From positions 1-28,943 of IMG/VR virus record IMGVR_UViG_3300044998_000634: DNA of 28,943 nt; one strand, given 5' to 3'. Numbering within the stretch: position 1 is the first letter of the stretch; the number at the start of each line of letters is the position of its first letter. A program made the translations under genes and the position numbers. This stretch comes from a virus. This document shows positions 7,350 to 16,015 of the stretch, piece after piece. The notes beneath the pieces were generated by a model. That model saw nothing but the letters and a program-made list of their open reading frames with translations. It did not search any database and was not told the DNA's origin.

Positions 7350-7916
7350 TTAAGGAGCTACAGGCATAGTTGTAATATAAGTAGATTCTACCGCCCTAGC
7401 AAAACCTTGCTCACCTCTTGTGAGCGTGATAGTTGTACCTGCAACATCTGTTTGTGTAGTACCAGAATTTTTGTCAAATTCGCTTGCACGAAGACCCAAA
7501 GTCTCACCAAATAGTCTCCAAACACCAGAGGAATCTTGTACTAGTACAACAAGTCCCTTAGAGTTTTTAACTTCTGTAAGAAAAGATGCTACTTCCATCG
7601 CCGCATTTTCTAAATCTAAATCGTCTCCCAACTGGGCAACTTGGAAAGTAACGCTTTGATTTATAAATTTAGATATAGGCGAACCCAGAGTCTCCGAGGT
7701 TACTAAAGTATCGTCATAAACGACAACTTTAAACCAAGTATCGGAAGGGGTTGTAAGTGTAACGGAATTTATTACCGCAATGGGTGTAGGGGAAGGGGAA
7801 GCGTCCACGTAAGCGCTAACTTTCTCTCTATCAATAAGATACAGAATACTCTTGTTACCACCGGGGGTAGAACGAGCGCAGTTTTGGTCGAGACCACTTG
7901 TTAAAAGGCAACTCAT
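7350..7916 (-). CDS. Probable major tail tube protein (188 aa)
   Basis: The N-terminus (GLDQNCARSTPGGNKSILYLIDREKV) has the 'G-x-x-C...GG-x-x-x-YL' signature I associate with an abundant tail-tube-type protein in Bacteroidota phages. The centre carries SVTFQV followed by a helix, and the core VVLVQDSSGVWRLFGETLGLRASEF ends in a typical GTT..TDVAGTTITLTRGEQ segment (about residues 120-175). At 188 aa it fits tube proteins. It is directly downstream of the major capsid gene and has richer codon use than its neighbours, as expected for an abundant virion protein. A head-decoration protein is the main alternative. Confidence 0.6.
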   Translation of the reverse strand: MSCLLTSGLDQNCARSTPGGNKSILYLIDREKVSAYVDASPSPTPIAVINSVTLTTPSDTWFKVVVYDDTLVTSETLGSPISKFINQSVTFQVAQLGDDLDLENAAMEVASFLTEVKNSKGLVVLVQDSSGVWRLFGETLGLRASEFDKNSGTTQTDVAGTTITLTRGEQGFARAVESTYITTMPVAP

Positions 7917-7937
7917 ATATATGTTTTTTTTGTTCTT

Positions 7938-7980
7938 TTTTTAAGCTTATAAAAGAGGGGAACTTAATCCCCCCTTGTCC
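7938..7980 (-). promoter_or_regulatory. Possible attenuating hairpin between capsid and tube genes
   Basis: On the minus strand AGGGG and CCCCT flank about 10 nt and are followed by CTTTTAT. The stem is short and the T-tract is interrupted, so it would be at most a weak terminator. It could also be an mRNA-stabilising hairpin after the capsid gene. Confidence 0.35.
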
Positions 7981-7995
7981 TAAGCGAATGTTTTT

Positions 7996-8949
7996 TTAGA
8001 TACCGTACACTGCGATGTCAGCACCGTGGCGATAACCTACACCAAATCTTGTTTTGATTCTCATACGGACGTTGTCGTTAAAAGCGTCACTTATACTCAT
8101 ATCTGTGATATTTACAGTAGTTTCATCTGATTTTGCGCTGTAAACAACACCTAAATTGTCCGAATAAGTTGCGAACATGGTGTTATCTGGCAGTGCAGTT
8201 ATAGCTACAACTTCTATTCCCAAATAAGCAACTCTAGTTACACCGCTAGTCGGATCGAATTGGAAAGTACCAACACCGGAACCCGCTTGTGTTACTTTAA
8301 ACAGGTAGGCATCCATAACGTTTTGCGCTACAGCTATTTTCAGACCACTTTTTTTAGAAGACCCTTTTAGTTTCTTGCTAATTTGTAAGTAAAGTCTGTT
8401 CATCTCAGCGAGCACATTAGACTCTGTAATCGCTACTGGAGATGTAACTTTTTGTACAGATGCATCATTTTCCCACAATTTCAGATAACCATCACACAGA
8501 TCCAGCGAAGTGTTAGTCGTACCTTCACTATCGCCATTTATTATAATGTTATCAACTTTTTGTTTAGCTACCTCGATAAACAAATCTAATGCAGCGTTAA
8601 TAAAATCAGTCTGAGTTATTTTTTCACTATTGAAACTCTCATTTCCGTAAAGTGCTTCGAGAGCTGTATCCACTAAATCGTTGTGACAAAGTTGAGCAGT
8701 CAATTGTACAGCACACAAATTAGTTTCGTTTTGTTTTAGTGTAATGTTACCAACCTCGTCTGTTTGACACTCGTAAGCAGACATATCCATATTAGTTGAC
8801 AGGTCGTGCCATACGTAAGTGCTTCGGAATGAAGGGATTACACGAGCACCGAAGGTTTCAACCAAGTAGTTACCGGAAAAAATAGGTATAACAATCTCAT
8901 CCAGCGCAACCTTTCCGGCATAATCGATATTTGTTTTTAGTAAAGCCAT
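7996..8949 (-). CDS. Major capsid protein, HK97-fold type (317 aa)
   Basis: This is the main shell protein. The N-terminus has ALDEIVIPIFSGNYLVETFGARVIPSFRS. A long E-loop/spine helix region contains FINAALDLFIEVAKQKVDNIIINGD (about residues 120-145). The A-domain is LGIEVVAITALPDNTMFATYSDNLGVVYSA (about 245-275), and the protein ends in RMRIKTRFGVGYRHGADIAVYGI, a pattern seen in many HK97-like capsid proteins. It follows the protease-scaffold gene by 31 nt, the classic order for these genes. Codon use is less AT-extreme than in surrounding genes, which suits high expression. Confidence 0.85.
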   Translation of the reverse strand: MALLKTNIDYAGKVALDEIVIPIFSGNYLVETFGARVIPSFRSTYVWHDLSTNMDMSAYECQTDEVGNITLKQNETNLCAVQLTAQLCHNDLVDTALEALYGNESFNSEKITQTDFINAALDLFIEVAKQKVDNIIINGDSEGTTNTSLDLCDGYLKLWENDASVQKVTSPVAITESNVLAEMNRLYLQISKKLKGSSKKSGLKIAVAQNVMDAYLFKVTQAGSGVGTFQFDPTSGVTRVAYLGIEVVAITALPDNTMFATYSDNLGVVYSAKSDETTVNITDMSISDAFNDNVRMRIKTRFGVGYRHGADIAVYGI

Positions 8950-8980
8950 AATATTTTTTTGTTTTTTTTGTTTTTTGTGA

Positions 8981-10147
8981 TTATTTGTTGTTTTTTCTTG
9001 CTTTTCTAGCTAGCATAATGTCTTCAAAAGAAGGCTCACTAGATTTGTTTTTGTTTTGAGTAGAGAAGTTAGTAGTAGTCTGTACAGAGTTACTCTTAAT
9101 ACCTTTCAAATTTTCAAATTCAGACTTCATTTGAGAAAACATAGTCATCATTTGTGCTTTCATTTCTTTTACTTCTTCCTTAACTTTCTCAAAATCAGCG
9201 GGATTCTCTACTTCAGCTTCTGGACTCTCGCTTGGTTCGGTTGTTTCGGACTCAGCAACAGCAGGGGTAAACATAAGTTCACCAACTACATTACCTTCTG
9301 CGTCCATAACCTTCAAAGGCTCGGTCAAAATAGAAGCAGGCAGGTTTATTATAGTCCCGTCACCTAGAACAAAAGTTGCAACTTCTTGCATTTCTTGTTC
9401 GTTTTTGTCTTTTTCTTTGTCTTTTTCTTCTTCTTGTTGTGTTTCTTCACTCATAAAAGTTCGAAACTTCTTGTATAAATCTTCAAAGTTCATATTGTTT
9501 TTTTCTAATTTTTGGTTTAGGTTTTTGATTTCCTCGTCGGAAAGTTTTTTATGTAAAAAATGAGAAAACATCTCATAAAACATACTCATATCACGTTCGT
9601 CTTTTTTATCTGTAACGTCTACTATTTGTATTTGTTCTTCCACCGCTTCAAAATCTCCCTCCAAACTGAAACCAGTTACTTTCCCACTCTCTATATAGTC
9701 TGTCCAGTACTGTTTATCTTCGATTTTCATCGTAATCATCCACGTTCCACGTGGAACATTAAATCCAAGCGCTTTACTTTTGTCTGTTTCGGGGTCTTCA
9801 ACTATCCAGCTTTCTACTATGTAGTTATTATTTAGTTGTACTTTGTGCTCGTGCGTACTTTCTGTGTGTTTATTGTACTTAAAAAAGTTGTTTCTACTGT
9901 TAATAACATCTTCTTCTGTAAAATATACAAAAAATATCTTGTTTTCTTTGTCGTACCTTGGGATATCCATATTTGGAACCATCAATGGACCGGTCAATTC
10001 GTACTTTACTTTATCTTTTGTAAAATTAAACTCCCTTACTTCACTCGAAAATTTCTGAAAACCGATTTCGATTGCTGGACTTTTGACCATGCTAGTCGCA
10101 AAAACTCCTTTGTTTTTTTTATTTACTTTCAAACGAAACAGTCTCAT
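8981..10147 (-). CDS. Prohead protease fused to scaffold (XkdF-type) (388 aa)
   Basis: Residues 1-170 match the XkdF-type prohead serine protease (Peptidase_S78_2). Markers are YELTGPLMVPNMDIPR (49-64), FFVYFTEEDVI (72-82), a THEHK histidine motif (H99/H101), YIVESWIVEDPETDKSKALGF (109-129), GTWMITMK (134-141) and the serine motif GKVTGFSLEGDF (155-166, S161). Residues about 195-350 are acidic, low-complexity and helical, ending in a coiled coil (EEVKEMKAQMMTMFSQM). This second part should act as the internal scaffold that the protease removes during maturation. The ATG at 10147 has no overlap with the tape measure gene. Confidence 0.88.
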   Translation of the reverse strand: MRLFRLKVNKKNKGVFATSMVKSPAIEIGFQKFSSEVREFNFTKDKVKYELTGPLMVPNMDIPRYDKENKIFFVYFTEEDVINSRNNFFKYNKHTESTHEHKVQLNNNYIVESWIVEDPETDKSKALGFNVPRGTWMITMKIEDKQYWTDYIESGKVTGFSLEGDFEAVEEQIQIVDVTDKKDERDMSMFYEMFSHFLHKKLSDEEIKNLNQKLEKNNMNFEDLYKKFRTFMSEETQQEEEKDKEKDKNEQEMQEVATFVLGDGTIINLPASILTEPLKVMDAEGNVVGELMFTPAVAESETTEPSESPEAEVENPADFEKVKEEVKEMKAQMMTMFSQMKSEFENLKGIKSNSVQTTTNFSTQNKNKSSEPSFEDIMLARKARKNNK

Positions 10148-10196
10148 ATTATTATATATAAATTATATGTAAAAAAGTGTTAAATGTGTTAATTAG

Positions 10197-12740
10197 TTAC
10201 AAAGTTGCGCGACTTTGAGCACGTAATACACTATCTTTTACTCTATCTATACTCTCAACACTCACGACAATTTCTGGAATTTGTGCTTGTTGATTAGTAA
10301 TGTTAGTAATGTTATTTGTTGTTCCGCCAACTAATCCACCATCACTATACCCTTTTAATCGCATATTTTCGAGTTGGGAAACAAACATATTTCCGATTGG
10401 ATTTTGTAAAATTGTTGCAGGTACAACATACTCACCTGCGTGTACAATACCAGCAGGCTCATATTTTCCACCTTTTTTAGTATAACCCCCTTCCGCAAAC
10501 TGAGGTAAGGGTGTTGCTAAAGCGGTTGCTAACTGAGCTGCACCGACTACACCATAACTCGCGGCTAAAATACCGGCACTTATACCTATGTCTGCTTTAG
10601 GTACTTGTGCTAGTGCAGTTATTATAGCAAGTGAAGTTGCTTGTATAATACTCGCAATATTTATTGCTTTTTCACGTTTTGCTGCTTTTATTTGTTCTTC
10701 TTTTTTCTTTTTTTCTAAATTTAATTTCTCTTGTTCTGCATTTTTTCTCTCATTTTCTAATTTTCTTTCAATTGCTCGTTGTGTCTCTAAGTTAGCTAAC
10801 GCTTCTGCTGTGTTTGTCGCATTACTATTTCTAAAAGCTTCTTCAGCTTCAGCTATCTTCTCAGCTTGTGTTTTTAGTTGTTCGTCGAGAAAAGAAATAC
10901 GTTCATCTACAACTTCTATCTCTTTATCGATAGTTGCTATACGATTTTCAGATATTTGATTCAGTAAATTGTTTATTTCACCAGTTATATTTTTTGATAT
11001 TTCAGCATATTGTTTTGTTTTAGCTATAGCTATATCAATTTTTTGTTGTTGTGCTTTTTCAAAAGCTTCAACATCTTCATCAGTCAAAAATTGTTGTACT
11101 TCATACAATCTTTTTATAATAGCTATACGTTCGTCAGCACTTAATTTTTCATTTCTACTTTTTTCTCGTAAGTTGTTGATAGTCTGTTGTTTAGCGTTTT
11201 CTTCTGCGACAAGTAATTCTTGTTGAATTCTTACAATTTGTTCTTTTTTTCTATTTTCTTCTTCAATTTCTTTACTGATTTTATCAACTGTAAATTTAAC
11301 AGCGTCTTCATTGTACTCTTTTTGTATAGTAGTTAATTTTGTTAACAATTCTTTTTGTATCTTTTCTCTTTCTATACTTTTTTCTTTTTCAAAATTAACA
11401 ATTCGCTGTTTGTCGAAAAATTCTGAGTCAATTGCAGCTTTTTGAGCTTCTGCTAGTAACTCAATTCTTTCTTTTTGCGTCTGTAAATCGAAAAGAATAA
11501 CAGAATTTAACTCATTTGTCGAATCAATTTTTAGTTTATCCGACTCAATTTTGTTTTTTGTTACTTCTGTTTGTATATCGATTTGTTTTTTAGCCAACTC
11601 TTTAAGTTTATCTCCCAAATCTTCTTCGCTTTTTGTAAGACTTAAAGTAGATTGTACTTGTTCAGCTCTTAAATTTTTTATTGTATCTTCCAAAATTATC
11701 AATTCTGCCATGGATGTTCTATTATCTGTCCGTGCTTTTGCTAAAGCGTTTTCTGTTTCTACTAATTTTTTAGTTATTTCTTCGTTTTTTTGTTTTTCGT
11801 CACTTACTTCGCTTTGTTTTAGTTTTATTTCTCGCAATTGTTTGTTTGTAGTACTTAAAACAATGTTAAGTTCCTTTTCAGCCTTTAACCATTCCAGATT
11901 TTTTTTCTGCAATTCTGCTCTAGCTTCTTTATTTTTTTTAAGAGCTTCTTCGTTATCTTCAGTTTTATCTGTAAAAATTGCAACAGCACCTGCAATCGCC
12001 CCAACCGCTGCAATTAACAATCCAACGGGTCCCAATGCTGCTTTAACTGCAATACCAAGCAACTTAGTTGCAAGAGTAGCCCCATTGGTTGCAGCAGTTT
12101 CCGCAAATCTCGCAGCGATTGTTTTTGCAACTGCTATTTGTTTAGCTATTTCAACAGCTTGTGTAACTGCTCCAACCGCTACTGTAACTTGTTGTAATCG
12201 CAATATCGCTTCCTGCGCATTTTTATTCTCGCCAGCGAAACTTTGTACTAAAGCTAATCCTTGCCCAAAAGTTGAAGCTATACCAACTCCAACTTCAACA
12301 AGCTTTGTTTTTTGTTCTTTAAGAGATAAACTTGCTGCTTCAATTTGAATTTTTACTTGTTCTATTTTTTTGTTAGCTTCTATATATTTTTCTGTCCCTA
12401 CTTTAGCGCCGTCCAGTTCACCTTGCAAAAATTTTAATTGTGCATTTAAATCATTTATCGATCCTGTATCGAAAGCACCCAACTCAGCACTTAATAAATT
12501 TGCAGCTTCTTTTGCACCTTTTAAATCTTCTTGCAATTTAAAAGCTTCTGCTTGCAGTTTTGTAAAAGCTTCGCTTCCAATCTCAACATTTTTTAATTCT
12601 TTTCTAATTTTTTGCAATTCTGCGACAGAGCCCGGGACTACTTTATTAGTTTCTTTAACATTTTTGTTAAGTGTATCAAAACTTTTAATACTCTCAGCTA
12701 AACCCTTAACTTCTAAGCTAATTACCTTTTTACTTTCCAT
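10197..12740 (-). CDS. Tail tape measure protein (847 aa)
   Basis: This long, mostly helical protein sets tail length. It begins with coiled coils (VAELQKIRKELKN, LNAQLKFLQGELDG) and has a hydrophobic stretch at about residues 225-258 (LLGIAVKAALGPVGLLIAAVG). An extended Lys/Glu coiled coil spans about 260-680, and a second hydrophobic block covers about 690-740. The C-terminal QFAEGGYTKKGGKYEPAGIVHAGEYVVP motif (about 745-772) is diagnostic of this group of tape measures. By the usual scaling of about 1.5 angstrom per residue the tail would be near 125 nm, so a siphovirus is likely. The antisense strand carries long open frames caused by the Lys/Glu-rich coding bias; they are not genes. Confidence 0.9.
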   Translation of the reverse strand: MESKKVISLEVKGLAESIKSFDTLNKNVKETNKVVPGSVAELQKIRKELKNVEIGSEAFTKLQAEAFKLQEDLKGAKEAANLLSAELGAFDTGSINDLNAQLKFLQGELDGAKVGTEKYIEANKKIEQVKIQIEAASLSLKEQKTKLVEVGVGIASTFGQGLALVQSFAGENKNAQEAILRLQQVTVAVGAVTQAVEIAKQIAVAKTIAARFAETAATNGATLATKLLGIAVKAALGPVGLLIAAVGAIAGAVAIFTDKTEDNEEALKKNKEARAELQKKNLEWLKAEKELNIVLSTTNKQLREIKLKQSEVSDEKQKNEEITKKLVETENALAKARTDNRTSMAELIILEDTIKNLRAEQVQSTLSLTKSEEDLGDKLKELAKKQIDIQTEVTKNKIESDKLKIDSTNELNSVILFDLQTQKERIELLAEAQKAAIDSEFFDKQRIVNFEKEKSIEREKIQKELLTKLTTIQKEYNEDAVKFTVDKISKEIEEENRKKEQIVRIQQELLVAEENAKQQTINNLREKSRNEKLSADERIAIIKRLYEVQQFLTDEDVEAFEKAQQQKIDIAIAKTKQYAEISKNITGEINNLLNQISENRIATIDKEIEVVDERISFLDEQLKTQAEKIAEAEEAFRNSNATNTAEALANLETQRAIERKLENERKNAEQEKLNLEKKKKEEQIKAAKREKAINIASIIQATSLAIITALAQVPKADIGISAGILAASYGVVGAAQLATALATPLPQFAEGGYTKKGGKYEPAGIVHAGEYVVPATILQNPIGNMFVSQLENMRLKGYSDGGLVGGTTNNITNITNQQAQIPEIVVSVESIDRVKDSVLRAQSRATL

Positions 12741-12753
12741 TTTTGTGTGTTTT

Positions 12754-12882
12754 TTATTTGTTTTTGTTTGAGAATACGTATCTACATGTGTGCCAGTACT
12801 TTACACACATATATATTATTAGTTTTTTTATATACTTAAATGTATAGTATAGTATTTGTGTTACTCTTTTTAATTTTAACAT
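12754..12882 (-). CDS. Possible 42-aa basic peptide upstream of the tape measure
   Basis: A short frame on the minus strand starts at ATG 12882 and stops 13 nt before the tape measure ATG. It encodes a basic peptide rich in Lys, Tyr and Ile (MLKLKRVTQILYYTF at the start). Its start codon is preceded by TTATTAAC and ACATACTATT, the same motif that precedes the start codons at 4653, 23995 and 28470. That shared context, and its position between a divergent gene and the tape measure, are the only support. It may be a leader peptide rather than a functional protein. Confidence 0.4.
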   Translation of the reverse strand: MLKLKRVTQILYYTFKYIKKLIIYMCVKYWHTCRYVFSNKNK

Positions 12883-12907
12883 AATAGTATGTATGTACTG
12901 TTAATAA
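12883..12907 (-). promoter_or_regulatory. Candidate late initiation motif restarting the late arc before the tape measure
   Basis: On the minus strand TTATTAAC (12900-12907) followed by ACATACATACTATT runs into ATG 12882. The site lies between the divergent lipoprotein promoter and the tape measure gene, so it is well placed to restart minus-strand transcription. No TAnnTTTG element is present. Confidence 0.4.
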
Positions 12908-12946
12908 GTTTTTTGTGTTTTGTGTTTTTTGTATTACTATAAACAC

Positions 12947-12954
12947 TATATTTG
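12947..12954 (+). promoter_or_regulatory. Host-type -7 box for the lipoprotein gene
   Basis: TATATTTG, the same -7 box as in the early promoters, lies 22 nt upstream of the ATG at 12976. A TTG at the usual 20-bp distance is not clear; the nearest TTG copies give spacers of about 15 or 24 bp, so the promoter may be weak. Confidence 0.55.
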
Positions 12955-12975
12955 CACTAATAAATACATAAAAAT

Positions 12976-13218
12976 ATGAAATACACACTTCTCATTTTCA
13001 CAATGTTTCTTTTTAGTTGTACTAAAGAGACAAGTCTGCCAACCCCAACTAACGTAACTACCTCAACTTCAATGACTTGCAAAAGTTTGTGCGGTAGTTA
13101 TAAGCAAGCGTTACGCGACAACGCATTAAATAACGACAATCATAAAATGCAAGAAATACAAAATAGATTAGATTACTTTAGAGAACAAATAAAAATAAAA
13201 AATTGCGATTGTTATTAA
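12976..13218 (+). CDS. Small lipoprotein, moron-like (80 aa)
   Basis: A signal peptide MKYTLLIFTMFLFSC ends in the lipobox LFSC, with Cys15 as the predicted lipidated residue; the mature part is about 66 aa. It carries further cysteines (CKSLC and a terminal CDC), a Thr/Ser-rich linker after the anchor and a charged helix (KMQEIQNRLDYFREQIKIK). It is the only plus-strand gene inside the minus-strand late arc and has its own host-type -7 box. This is the arrangement of a moron. Known phage lipoproteins of this size often block superinfection by binding tape measure or receptor (for example Ltp of TP-J34). That role here is inference, though the tape measure gene is its direct neighbour. Confidence 0.75.
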   Translation: MKYTLLIFTMFLFSCTKETSLPTPTNVTTSTSMTCKSLCGSYKQALRDNALNNDNHKMQEIQNRLDYFREQIKIKNCDCY

Positions 13219-13226
13219 ACACAGTA

Positions 13227-15992
13227 TTATATTTTTACCAAAACCACTCGAGTTAAAGGGTTAAAAGGGTCGTACCCACTTATTTCACTTATGTAAAATA
13301 AGTGTTTATCGATTTTTATAGGTACATTATACTGTATATTTGCGACATCTTGTTCGTTTAACAGAATATTAACCTCGACTTTAACCCCAGATATTATATT
13401 GTTAAAATAATTACTAAAATTTGGTAAAGGAAACTGTTTTTTAATGTCCCAGTTGGGTAGTATTTTTGAAGATAAAGCTATACCCCGAGTACCCCCACCA
13501 ATCCAAGTGTCCGAAGACGGGAGTATGGAAATAGGTTCCCATTTTTGATATATAAATTTGGGTACAAAATTGTAACTATTTGGATTATTTAGTCTATCTT
13601 TATTTTGTACAAAGTAACTTTCTTCCGTGCTATAAGCGTGACATTGTAGTCCGATTGGGGAGTCTCCGTTTGGATTTAATAAAACTGGTTGTCTAACCGC
13701 GATATTTAACCCAGTTGGAATATTATTTTGTGTTTGATATGTACGTACATCAAACAAATTTATAGTTTTAGTAATACTAGAAGTACTCAATGTACTGTCT
13801 AATGTTACTATTTCTTCTACGCTATACCTATCATTTTCATCCTTTTTGTTAACTAAACGTAAAGTTTTCACCGAAGAAAGTGGTGATATAGTAGATTCGT
13901 CGAGATTACACTTATCACTCCAATCCAATAAGTTTAGTTTATTGTTATAGTAGTCATCATATCTATTCAAATTTACTCGATTTTCATCTTCTGTAAAAAT
14001 TATATTGTAAGATTCTGCTATTTCTTTTACAAAATTAACACATTTTATTGCTGGGAGCGTTTCTGCAATATTAAATTTTGTTGAAAATTGAGGAATGATT
14101 TCCATTTCTGCAAAACTACATTCCATTTGATGTACAATTAAATCACTTATCCAGTAATTAAAAGGACTAGATGTGACGGTAGAATAATTGGATTGATACA
14201 CCCTCCATCCGTATAGAAATTCCACAACATCATTTTGTTTTAACTCTACTTCCCACTCCCATTCAAAATTATATCCTGTATTTGCAAATCCTGTCCGATT
14301 AAAATTTGCTGGCTCTTCTATAATTGTATAGTCAAACGGTCTCCCTAAATCTAAAACTCTGGCACCTGGAAACATGCTATCATAATTTAACCAAGCGATA
14401 ACTTCTTCCTTAAAATCTCCAAATCCATAATTGGTTTCGGGATTGTCTCTCACTATTGTATTATTATTTAAGTAATTGTAAACAGTCTCTATTGTTTGTC
14501 TATTTTTTACTAAAATTGGCTGGAAAATACAATCGTTAATAAAAGGTGTAACACCCGGTGTATAAGAAGGAGTAGCAGCTTGTCCTCTAAAACTACTAAG
14601 TCCTGTATCTGTAAAACTTTTTCTATTGTTATTTATTTTTAAGTTATTAAACTTAAATCTAAACTTATATTTACCATCTTGCGGAACATTATATGCTTTC
14701 CAAGCGCGATCGCCAAACATATTATTCCAGTTTGCAAATCTTGTTTCGTTTTGAAAATGATTATCAAACCCAGGGTTGAATAACTCTTCCCCGTCATACC
14801 CGTTTGCGACTGTAAGCAAATCTGAATTATTTGAAGAGTAGTGTATACTGTTATTATAACCACTTGTTCCCAAAAAAAGTGGTTTAATACACTGCATAAA
14901 AACTTCAGAATCTTGGTAATTCGGGTCTGGTAAACGTAATAAATTAACTTGTTGTGTTCCACGTGGAACATACATGTTGTACAGAAAATTGCTAGAAGTG
15001 TTTATAGTTACAAGCGTTGGGGGTCCGGGTGAAACTTGCGGATTGTAAGGCGCATTTGCTATACTTCTTGCAATTTCAACCGTATCCACATACTTGTTAT
15101 TTACAACATTATGTGTCCTAGCGAGTACTCTAGCTAACAACCCCCAATTGTATCCTTCTATTTTGTTGTTTTTTGAAGTATACGTCATCACAAAATTATC
15201 ACGTATAGAATCTATGAAGTCTCCTGCAACATCTTTTCCTGCATCTTCAAAAATAGCTTCCAGTAATTTAATTACATAAACAGTAGGCAAATACAAAAAT
15301 TGGTTTATCGGATACTGCTCGCTAAACCACAACTGATTACCACCATAGGTCACTGTCGCGAAATCTTTCCAGTTTTCCGGGGTGTTGCTAGCATTATATG
15401 CACTTATGTAATTATTATTAACATCTGGGACATAAAAACCCCCGTAGTTTACAAGTGGAAACGTGTTTGGGTATGTACCTTCGTAATTTTGTATCCAAAC
15501 ATCTTCTAAACTAACAAACTCACTTTTGTTTATATTTAATTTATTTGCTATAATTTGACTATAGTCTGTTCCAGATACACCTGTCCATTGTTTTTTAATA
15601 CCAACAAAATAATATTTTCTGAAAGACTCAATTTCTGTAAGTAATTTATCTACAAGCTTAATTGTCCAACTTAAATTAGAACCCACACAATCACACTCAT
15701 AACTGTCTTTTGTAATTTTGTTTACTATTAGTGTTCCCCTTAAAACTGTAACACCTCCAGACAGTATTTGAACGTCATAATTTCTGATATTTAAGAATCC
15801 TTTTTCAGTTTGTAAGTCTTCTACGTGTTCAAATATTTTTCTATTTTTTAATGTGCGCGGTAGTTTTAAGTCTAGTGTGTAATCTGCTGTTTTCGTATTT
15901 GTACTAAAATCGAATACGCGTTTGAATATCTTTACAGATAAATCTTTTGTATCAAAAACGTCTGCTTCTTCACTATTTATAAGTAGTCTCAT
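13227..15992 (-). CDS. Large tail-tip/baseplate protein, hub-like (921 aa)
   Basis: The N-terminus contains VKIFKRVFDFS...TKTADYTLDLKLPRTLKNRKIF (about residues 20-55). This is a recurring opening of the large tail-tip proteins of Bacteroidota phages, in which 'T-x-D-x-x-LPRTxxNxxIF' is conserved. Around residues 635-695 the segment LPAIKCVNFVKEIAESYNI...NLNRYDDYYNN.LNLLDWSDKCN resembles gp27/Tal-like hub domains. The rest is beta-rich and Asn/Tyr-rich. It probably forms the tail tip or hub that joins tube and fibres. It converges with the plus-strand lipoprotein gene with only 8 nt between stops. Confidence 0.6.
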   Translation of the reverse strand: MRLLINSEEADVFDTKDLSVKIFKRVFDFSTNTKTADYTLDLKLPRTLKNRKIFEHVEDLQTEKGFLNIRNYDVQILSGGVTVLRGTLIVNKITKDSYECDCVGSNLSWTIKLVDKLLTEIESFRKYYFVGIKKQWTGVSGTDYSQIIANKLNINKSEFVSLEDVWIQNYEGTYPNTFPLVNYGGFYVPDVNNNYISAYNASNTPENWKDFATVTYGGNQLWFSEQYPINQFLYLPTVYVIKLLEAIFEDAGKDVAGDFIDSIRDNFVMTYTSKNNKIEGYNWGLLARVLARTHNVVNNKYVDTVEIARSIANAPYNPQVSPGPPTLVTINTSSNFLYNMYVPRGTQQVNLLRLPDPNYQDSEVFMQCIKPLFLGTSGYNNSIHYSSNNSDLLTVANGYDGEELFNPGFDNHFQNETRFANWNNMFGDRAWKAYNVPQDGKYKFRFKFNNLKINNNRKSFTDTGLSSFRGQAATPSYTPGVTPFINDCIFQPILVKNRQTIETVYNYLNNNTIVRDNPETNYGFGDFKEEVIAWLNYDSMFPGARVLDLGRPFDYTIIEEPANFNRTGFANTGYNFEWEWEVELKQNDVVEFLYGWRVYQSNYSTVTSSPFNYWISDLIVHQMECSFAEMEIIPQFSTKFNIAETLPAIKCVNFVKEIAESYNIIFTEDENRVNLNRYDDYYNNKLNLLDWSDKCNLDESTISPLSSVKTLRLVNKKDENDRYSVEEIVTLDSTLSTSSITKTINLFDVRTYQTQNNIPTGLNIAVRQPVLLNPNGDSPIGLQCHAYSTEESYFVQNKDRLNNPNSYNFVPKFIYQKWEPISILPSSDTWIGGGTRGIALSSKILPNWDIKKQFPLPNFSNYFNNIISGVKVEVNILLNEQDVANIQYNVPIKIDKHLFYISEISGYDPFNPLTRVVLVKI

Positions 15993-16015
15993 ATTTGTAT
16001 GTATGTTTTTTATTA

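Noticed and set aside
11551-12348. Long antisense frame (265 codons) opposite the tape measure, with shorter ones at 10588-10959 and 12370-12771
   Set aside because: They are mirror images of a Lys/Glu/Ala-rich coiled-coil gene, are rich in Ser/Cys/Phe as expected for such shadows, and have no promoter or start context.
14639-14971. Minus-strand 110-codon frame inside the 921-aa tail gene
   Set aside because: It lies fully within a well-supported gene in another frame on the same strand and has no start context; Trp/Cys/Ile-rich composition suggests a chance frame.
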